From: AP-15 sp963712825
GTDB lineage: Bacteria; Pseudomonadota; Alphaproteobacteria; ATCC43930; CGMCC-115725
Assembly: GCA_963712825.1 (NCBI GenBank)
Contig: CAVQJP010000024.1
Location: 186,001 to 250,000, forward strand
Reading direction: 5' to 3'
DNA: 64,000 nt
A program made the translations under genes and the position numbers. This document shows positions 59,150 to 64,000 of the stretch, in pieces. The notes under the pieces were generated by a model. That model saw nothing but the letters and a program-made list of their open reading frames with translations. It had not been told where the DNA came from and did not search any database. Each line of letters begins with the position of its first letter. The first letter of the stretch is position 1.

Positions 59150-59710
59150 ATGGCAGCGTTCGCTCGGCTCGTCCTGCTCGTCATCGCGCTCGTTTACGGA
59201 GGAACAGCGATGGCGGCAGACCTCGAAAACACGATTTACCTCGACGTCCCGGCAGGGCGCGTCGTGATCGACATGCGGCCCGACCTGGCCCCGGCCACCT
59301 GTGCCCAGATCAAGGAATTGGCGCGGCGCGGCTTTTACAACGGGCTGACGTTTCACCGGGTGATCGACGGCTTTATGGCGCAGACCGGCGACCCGAAGGG
59401 CGATGGAACGGGCGGCTCCGGGCACCCGCTCAAGGCCGAGTTCTCCAAGGAGCCGTTTGTCCGCGGCGTCGTGGCGATGGCGCGGACCTCGGACCCCAAC
59501 AGTGCCGACAGCCAGTTCTTCATCATGCTGGCGCCGGCACCCTCGCTTGACGGCAAGTACACGATCTGGGGTCAGGTCGCCTCCGGGATGGAATACGTCG
59601 ACCAGATCAAAAAGGGCGACCCCGCCGTCAATGGCGCTGTCTCAAACCCCGACAAGATCGTCAAGATGCAGGTCGCCGCCGACGCGGAGAAGGCGAACCC
59701 GAAGCCTTAG
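59150..59710 (+). CDS. Periplasmic peptidylprolyl isomerase (cyclophilin type)
   Basis: 186 residues from ATG 59150 (GTG 59147 directly before it is an alternative). A signal peptide (LVLLVIALVYGGTAMA) is followed by a cyclophilin domain: FYNGLTFHRVIDGFMAQTGD, GTGGSGHPLKAEF, MARTSDPNSADSQFFIML and LDGKYTIWGQVASGMEYVD. The R in FHRV and the F/Q pairs of the active site are present. It accelerates proline cis-trans isomerisation in the periplasm. It follows the NDUFA9-like gene by 67 bases. Confidence 0.93.
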   Translation: MAAFARLVLLVIALVYGGTAMAADLENTIYLDVPAGRVVIDMRPDLAPATCAQIKELARRGFYNGLTFHRVIDGFMAQTGDPKGDGTGGSGHPLKAEFSKEPFVRGVVAMARTSDPNSADSQFFIMLAPAPSLDGKYTIWGQVASGMEYVDQIKKGDPAVNGAVSNPDKIVKMQVAADAEKANPKP

Positions 59711-59728
59711 CGCCCGAGGCGTCGAATG

Positions 59729-59803
59729 CCCCCTCATCCCGGCCCTGTCCCGGTAAGCGGACAGCGGGAGGGATCCACGCGGCAGGTGTGGGAGGGTGAG
59801 GGG
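59729..59803. repeat. Inverted-repeat element between the cyclophilin and AmpG-like genes
   Basis: CCCCCTCATCCC (59729-59740) faces GGGTGAGGGG (59794-59803), one mismatch in ten, and an inner CTGTCC (59745-59750) pairs with GGACAG (59759-59764). The CCCCTCA...TGAGGGG frame is a common dispersed extragenic repeat form. It ends right against the start of the next gene. Confidence 0.6.
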
Positions 59804-61126
59804 TTGCCGCCGACGCGCCCGCTCCCGACCGTTGCATGGTTTTCCTCGCTCGCAATCTACCGCCGGCCGCGGCTGATTGCGGTCCTGTTGATGGGGTTTT
59901 CGAGCGGTCTGCCGCTGGCGCTGACCTTTGCGACCTTGTCGTTTCGCCTGGCCGAGATCGGGGTGTCGCGCACCGCGATCGGCCTGTTTGCCCTGGTCGG
60001 CGTGCCGTACAGCGTCAAATTCCTGTGGTCGCCGCTGATCGACCGGCTGTCGATACCGTATTTCACGGCCCGTCTCGGCCGCCGGCGCGGCTGGGCGTTG
60101 GCGATTCAGCCGCCGCTGGCGCTTGCGATTCTGGCGCTCGGTCTCGCCGACCCGCGCTCGGCGCCGGGGCTGACCGCGCTGTTGGCGCTCGCGGTCGCAT
60201 TTCTGTCGGCGAGCCAGGACATCGTCATCGACGCCTATCGTATCGAATTGCTGCAACCCGAGGAGCAGGGTGCGGGTGCGGCGGCGACGCAATGGGGCTA
60301 TCGCTTCGGCATGCTCGCCGCGTCGGCCGGCGCGCTCTACGCCGCGAGCTTTCGCGGCTGGGGCTTTTCGTACGGGTTGATGGCGGCGCTGATGCTGGTC
60401 GGGATCGTCACCGTCTGGTTGACGCCCGAGCCCGGCGGCGTGTCGCGCCCGGAGCGGCTGCCCGGCGTCACCGCGACGGCGCGGGCGGCGGCGTGGCTGC
60501 GGCGGGCCGTGCTCGACCCGTTCGGCGACATGCTGACGCGCGAGGGCGCGCTCGTGATCCTCGCCTTTGTGATCCTCTACAAATTCGGCGACGCGCTCGC
60601 CGGCACGATGTCGAACCCGCTTTACGTGTCGCTCGGCTTTACCAAGGGCGAGCTCGCCAATATCGGCAAGGTCTACGGTTTTGCCGCGAGCCTCGCCGGG
60701 CTGGCGTTGGGCGGGGTCGTGGTGCTGCGGTTCGGTGTAATGCGCGCGCTCCTCGTCTGCGGCGTCCTACAGATGCTGTCGAACCTGATGTACGCCCTGC
60801 AGGTCTGGGCCGGGCACAATTTGGTGGCGCTGGCGTTCACGATCGGGGTCGAGAACTTGACCGGCGGGATGGGGTCGGCGGCGTTTGTCGCCTACCTGTC
60901 GGGGTTGTGCAATATCGCGTTTACCGCGACGCAGTACGCGCTGCTGTCGTCATTGGCGGCGGTCGGCCGCACCACACTCTCCGCCTCGGGCGGCGCGCTC
61001 GCCGACATGCTCGGCTGGACCGCGTTCTTTTTTTTGGCGACCGTCGCCTGTCTCCCCGGCCTGGCGCTCCTGCTGTGGATAATGCGCCGGGAATCTCCGA
61101 CCTATCGTGGCCGCGGGAACAGGTAA
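59804..61126 (+). CDS. ampG: AmpG-like MFS permease (muropeptide transporter)
   Basis: About 441 residues. The TTG at 59804 is the likeliest start: upstream codons lie within an inverted repeat, and no ATG comes before TM1. AmpG signs: RRPRLIAVLLMGFSSGLPLA in TM1, GIGVSRTAIG-like EIGVSRTAIGLFALVGVPYS, KFLWSPLIDRLSIPYF, RRGWALAIQPPLALAILALG and ASQDIVIDAYRIELLQPEEQ. AmpG imports 1,6-anhydro-muropeptides for cell-wall recycling. About twelve helices are present. No ampC or other recycling gene is in the window. The next gene, queA, starts 41 bases later. Confidence 0.88.
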   Translation: MPPTRPLPTVAWFSSLAIYRRPRLIAVLLMGFSSGLPLALTFATLSFRLAEIGVSRTAIGLFALVGVPYSVKFLWSPLIDRLSIPYFTARLGRRRGWALAIQPPLALAILALGLADPRSAPGLTALLALAVAFLSASQDIVIDAYRIELLQPEEQGAGAAATQWGYRFGMLAASAGALYAASFRGWGFSYGLMAALMLVGIVTVWLTPEPGGVSRPERLPGVTATARAAAWLRRAVLDPFGDMLTREGALVILAFVILYKFGDALAGTMSNPLYVSLGFTKGELANIGKVYGFAASLAGLALGGVVVLRFGVMRALLVCGVLQMLSNLMYALQVWAGHNLVALAFTIGVENLTGGMGSAAFVAYLSGLCNIAFTATQYALLSSLAAVGRTTLSASGGALADMLGWTAFFFLATVACLPGLALLLWIMRRESPTYRGRGNR

Positions 61127-61166
61127 ATTCCGCCGCCTGTTTTCCCGTCTACACCCCGGCGCCCCG

Positions 61167-62207
61167 ATGCGGCTCGACGATTTTGATTTTCCGCTGCTCC
61201 GCGAGCTGATCGCAGAGCACCCGTGCGAGCCGCGCGAAATGGCGCGCCTGCTGCGCATCCCGGCGGAGGGGCCGTTCGAGGACCGGCATGTCGCCGATCT
61301 GCCGGATTTGCTGCGGCCCGGCGACCTCTTGGTTTGCAACGACACCAAGGTGATCCCGGCCCGCCTCAGCGGCAGACGCGGGGCGGCCAGGGTCGAGATT
61401 ACGCTTTGTCGCGACGAGGGCGGCGGTGCGTGGCGCGCCTTTGCCAAAGGGGCGCGACGGCTGCGGCCGGGCAACCGCATCGACTTCGCCCAGGATTTTG
61501 CGGCAACGGTCGCGGCAAAGCACCCCGAGGGCGATTTGACGCTACGATTTGACCTGGAGGGCGCGGCGTTGCGCGCGGCCCTCGATCGTCACGGCGCGAT
61601 GCCGTTGCCGCCCTACATCAATCGAACCCGTGGCGTCGAACCGCGCGACCGCAGCGACTACCAGACGATGTTCGCCCGCACCGAGGGGGCGGTGGCGGCC
61701 CCGACCGCCGGACTGCATTTTACGCCGGGGCTGATCGCGGCGCTGTCGGGGCGCGGCGTCGGCCTCGTGACCCTCACCCTGCACGTCGGCCCCGGCACCT
61801 TTCTGCCGGTCAAGACCGACGACCCGCGCGCGCATCGCATGCACGCCGAGTGGGGCGTGCTGTCGGCCGAGACCGCCGAGCGCATCGCCGCAGTGCGGCG
61901 GGCGGGCGGGCGCATCGTCGCCATCGGCACGACAAGCCTGCGGCTTTTGGAGTCGGCCGCGGCCGCGACCGGCGAGGTCCGCCCGTTCGCTGGCGAGACC
62001 CGGCTCTTTATCCTGCCCGGCTACAATTTCCGCGCGATCGACCTGTTGCTGACGAATTTTCATCTGCCGCGCTCGACCCTGTTGATGCTGGTCGCGGCGT
62101 TGGCCGGGCATGACCGGATCATGGCCGCCTATGCCCACGCGATTGCCCAACGCTACCGCTTCTTCTCCTACGGCGACACCTGCCTGATCGAGCGCGGCGC
62201 TCGGTGA
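61167..62207 (+). CDS. queA: S-adenosylmethionine:tRNA ribosyltransferase-isomerase
   Basis: 346 residues from ATG 61167; the family's usual start MRLDDFDFPLLRELIAEHPC supports it over the upstream codons. QueA transfers and isomerises the ribosyl part of AdoMet onto 7-aminomethyl-7-deazaguanine in tRNA, giving epoxyqueuosine. Signature blocks: LLRPGDLLVCNDTKVIPARL, MPLPPYINR, YQTMFARTEGAVAAPTAGLHF, LHVGPGTFLPVKTDD and FNFRAIDLLLTNFHLPRSTL-type end (YNFRAIDLLLTNFHLPRST). The usual neighbour tgt is not next to it. gluQ, at the left end of the window, acts later on the same nucleoside. Confidence 0.96.
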   Translation: MRLDDFDFPLLRELIAEHPCEPREMARLLRIPAEGPFEDRHVADLPDLLRPGDLLVCNDTKVIPARLSGRRGAARVEITLCRDEGGGAWRAFAKGARRLRPGNRIDFAQDFAATVAAKHPEGDLTLRFDLEGAALRAALDRHGAMPLPPYINRTRGVEPRDRSDYQTMFARTEGAVAAPTAGLHFTPGLIAALSGRGVGLVTLTLHVGPGTFLPVKTDDPRAHRMHAEWGVLSAETAERIAAVRRAGGRIVAIGTTSLRLLESAAAATGEVRPFAGETRLFILPGYNFRAIDLLLTNFHLPRSTLLMLVAALAGHDRIMAAYAHAIAQRYRFFSYGDTCLIERGAR

Positions 62208-62390
62208 GGACGCCGTCGCTGCTGCTTCACCGCGAGCGTGAGCGGGCAGGCAGGACAATATTGGCGGGGCGGCGTCGCGGCCAGCCGGCCGTTCGCGACG
62301 GTCGCCGCCCTCCCTCCCCAGATGTCCGGTGGCGCCGGGTTTCGTCCGCCCCCATCCTTTTCGACAGCGATGTCGAAAATGAGGAGAAGC

Positions 62391-63299
62391 ATGGTGGCCG
62401 AGAACATGTCCGACGCCTTGATCCAATTTTCTGCTGCGCTGGCCGAGCGCGCCGCGGCGGCGCGGCCGCTCGTCGCCGGCATCCGCCTGCGCGGGCATTC
62501 GCTGCGCTCGGGCACCCTGTGGCGCAAGGATGTCGTCGTCGTCTCCGAGCAGGCTTTGCCTAAAGCCGAAGAAGTTGAGGTCGTGCTCGCCGACGGCGGG
62601 ACCTTCGCGGCGCGGGTTGCCGGTCGCGACCCCGGCACCAACGTCGCGGTGCTGCGCCTCGACGGCAGCCCGCAACCGGCGTGGTCCGCTGCGGCGGAAC
62701 CGCGGCCGGGGGCGCTGGCGCTGGCGCTCGCTGCCGATGGGGCGGGCGGCGGCGCAGTGCGGCTGGGTGCGATCCATTCGGTCGGCCCCGCCTGGCACAG
62801 CCGCGCCGGGGGGCGCATCGATCGCCGCATCGGGCTCGATATCGGGCTCGGCAGAGGCGAGGAGGGCGGCCCCGTCGTCGACGCGGCGGGCGGGCTGCTC
62901 GGCATCTCGACCTTGGGGCCGCGGCGGCGGGTTTTGGTGATACCGACCGCGACCGTCGAACGCGTGCTTGAACCCCTGCTGACAAAGGGCCGGGTCGCCC
63001 GCGGCTGGCTCGGCGCCGCGGTCCAGCCGGTGCTGGTGCCGGAAGCGCTGCGCGGCGAAGCCGGTCAGGCGCAGGGCTTGATGGTGCTCGGCCTGACCCG
63101 CGACGGGCCGGCGGCGCAGGCCGGCATGTTGATGGGCGACATCCTGGTGGCGCTCGACGGCACCGCCATCGGCGGCATGTCGCGGCTCGCCGAGCTGCTG
63201 GGGCCGGAGGCCGTGGGCCGGGCGGTCGAATTGCGGCTGGTCCGCGCCGGCCAAGTGCAATCGTTGACCGTCACCGTGGGTGAGCGGCCGCCGCGATGA
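62391..63299 (+). CDS. S1C (DegP/HtrA)-like pseudoprotease with PDZ domain
   Basis: 302 residues from ATG 62391 (GGAG 5 bases upstream). No signal peptide or membrane segment is seen, so it is probably cytoplasmic. The trypsin-like core aligns block by block with DegP, but each catalytic position is changed: VVVVSEQAL has Q54 where His stands in NHV, GTNVAVLRL has N84 where Asp stands in TDVAVLK, and GRGEEGGPVV has E158 where Ser stands in GNSGGP. A PDZ domain follows (about 205-298: RGWLGAAVQPV, AAQAGMLMGDILVALDG). It may bind peptides as a sensor. It is coupled to the LuxR gene by ATGA. Confidence 0.88.
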   Translation: MVAENMSDALIQFSAALAERAAAARPLVAGIRLRGHSLRSGTLWRKDVVVVSEQALPKAEEVEVVLADGGTFAARVAGRDPGTNVAVLRLDGSPQPAWSAAAEPRPGALALALAADGAGGGAVRLGAIHSVGPAWHSRAGGRIDRRIGLDIGLGRGEEGGPVVDAAGGLLGISTLGPRRRVLVIPTATVERVLEPLLTKGRVARGWLGAAVQPVLVPEALRGEAGQAQGLMVLGLTRDGPAAQAGMLMGDILVALDGTAIGGMSRLAELLGPEAVGRAVELRLVRAGQVQSLTVTVGERPPR

Positions 63300-63847
63300 G
63301 CGCGGCCGCGGTTGCGGGCGATGTGCCGCTGCGGCTGCGTGTCGCGGTTGTGGCGGCCGACCCGGCCGCGGCGAGCCGGTTGGCGGATTTGATCGCGCAG
63401 AGCGGGCACGACGCCCTTAACCAAACCGAGAAAGCCGATGCGGTGCTGACCGACGGCTCGGCCGCGCCGGCGCCGGGTCTGCCGATCGTGGCGCTGGGAG
63501 CGGGCGAGGGGGAGTTTGCCGGGCTTCTGCCCGCCGATGCCGGCCCGGCCCAGCTCGACGCCGCGTTGCGCGCGGTCGCCGCCGGGCTTGCGGTGCGACC
63601 GCTCGCGTTGCCGCAGCCCGGCTTCGCGCCCATGCCGGACGAGGCGTTTCCGGCGTTGACGCCGCGCGAGATCGAGGTGCTGGCCGCGCTGGCCGGCGGG
63701 CTCGGTAACAAGGGCGTGGCGCGGCGGCTCGGCATCTCGCCGCACACCGTCAAATTCCACATCGAAGCTCTGTTCCGCAAGCTCGGCGCCGCCACCCGCG
63801 CCGAGGCGGTCGCCAAAGGCCTGCGGCGGCAGATCGTCGAGTTTTGA
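63296..63847 (+). CDS. LuxR-type transcriptional regulator with degenerate receiver
   Basis: 183 residues. A LuxR/GerE HTH is clear at about 121-175: LTPREIEVLAALAGGLGNKG and ISPHTVKFHIEALFRKLGA. The first ~105 residues look like a reduced receiver: LRVAVVAADPAAASRLADL (only one of the two acidic pocket residues, D22), a possible phosphoacceptor D53 in ADAVLTDG, and Ala80 where receivers have Lys (LLPADAG versus LLKDAS). Phosphorylation is doubtful. Its ATG lies in the stop of the pseudoprotease gene (ATGA), suggesting that the two act together. Confidence 0.88.
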   Translation: MSAAAVAGDVPLRLRVAVVAADPAAASRLADLIAQSGHDALNQTEKADAVLTDGSAAPAPGLPIVALGAGEGEFAGLLPADAGPAQLDAALRAVAAGLAVRPLALPQPGFAPMPDEAFPALTPREIEVLAALAGGLGNKGVARRLGISPHTVKFHIEALFRKLGAATRAEAVAKGLRRQIVEF

Positions 63848-63895
63848 CCAATGCGGCCGGTTATTCCGGACCAAATTCGTTTGGCCGACGGCTGC

Positions 63896-64000
63896 TCAAG
63901 ATACGGCTGACGCCAGGACCGCCGCGACCACCGGGGCGAGGTCGAACCGCCCGCGCTTCAGATCATGACCGGCGCCGTCGACCGGGATCAGCCGCGTCGC
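63896..64000 (-). CDS. C-terminus of an alpha/beta-hydrolase-like protein, cut by the right edge
   Basis: The last 34 codons of a minus-strand gene: ATRLIPVDGAGHDLKRGRF, DLAPVVAAVLASAVS, then TGA at 63898-63896. The VDGAGHDL segment matches the catalytic-His region near the end of KANL3/Tex30-type alpha/beta hydrolases (..GAGHDL/F..). It is convergent with the LuxR gene, 48 bases away. Function beyond the fold cannot be told from this fragment. Confidence 0.65.
   Translation of the reverse strand, partial: ATRLIPVDGAGHDLKRGRFDLAPVVAAVLASAVS

Overview
The window is G+C-rich, densely packed bacterial chromosome. Many neighbouring genes overlap by 4 bases (GTGA or ATGA), and GTG or TTG starts are common. 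The gene set (fused DctQM TRAP permease, an NDUFA9-like protein, LLM monooxygenases, a YafY-type WYL regulator beside a cupin, and an exosortase-A exopolysaccharide cluster) fits an alphaproteobacterium, perhaps Rhodospirillales-like. That placement is inference. No rRNA, tRNA, CRISPR array or insertion sequence was seen.

Layout. 1-2.4 kb: glutamyl-Q tRNA(Asp) synthetase, a small frameshifted gene and an unknown protein. 2.6-9.3 kb: a multidrug-efflux block with three paralogous DHA2 (EmrB-type) transporters, a MarR regulator and an EmrA/HlyD adaptor. 9.3-11.6 kb: GYD protein, methyltransferase and LLM monooxygenase. 11.6-12.7 kb: an AT-richer insert with a bulb-type lectin followed in the same frame, after one TAG codon, by an aerolysin/ETX-MTX2-like pore-forming half. 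12.8-16.7 kb: AraC and WYL regulators, cupin, GNAT and EamA transporter. 16.7-23.2 kb: aldo/keto reductase, a TRAP system with two DctP paralogues and a second LLM monooxygenase. 23.5-31.2 kb: peptidoglycan-binding protein, crotonase, DinB, CHRD, a fourth DHA2 transporter and a DUF1800/DUF1501 pair.

31.6-49.6 kb is an exopolysaccharide/exosortase-A (XrtA) cluster: export lipoprotein, chain-length protein, BY-kinase-like ATPase, outer-membrane protein, ExeA-like ATPase, DUF3473 deacetylase, FemAB-like protein, exosortase A fused to an EpsI-like domain, an antisense WalW-like deacetylase, two glycosyltransferases and two asparagine-synthase-like amidotransferases. Together these should build, modify and export a polysaccharide while XrtA processes PEP-CTERM proteins. 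No PEP-CTERM substrate lies in the window.

49.5-64 kb: universal stress protein, SH3 protein, two tandem ACMSD-like amidohydrolases and a third Tat-type one, peroxiredoxin, YqgE, alcohol dehydrogenase, NDUFA9-like protein, cyclophilin, AmpG-like permease, QueA, and an S1C-like protein that has lost all three catalytic residues and is translationally coupled to a LuxR-type regulator. A hydrolase C-terminus is cut by the right edge. GluQ-RS and QueA both belong to queuosine tRNA modification.

The most unusual items are the lectin/pore-former interrupted by an amber codon, the pseudoprotease-LuxR pair, an Asp-to-Asn change in the ATP loop of the XrtA amidotransferase, a conserved inverted repeat beside the WYL regulator, and a short repeat shared upstream of two efflux units.
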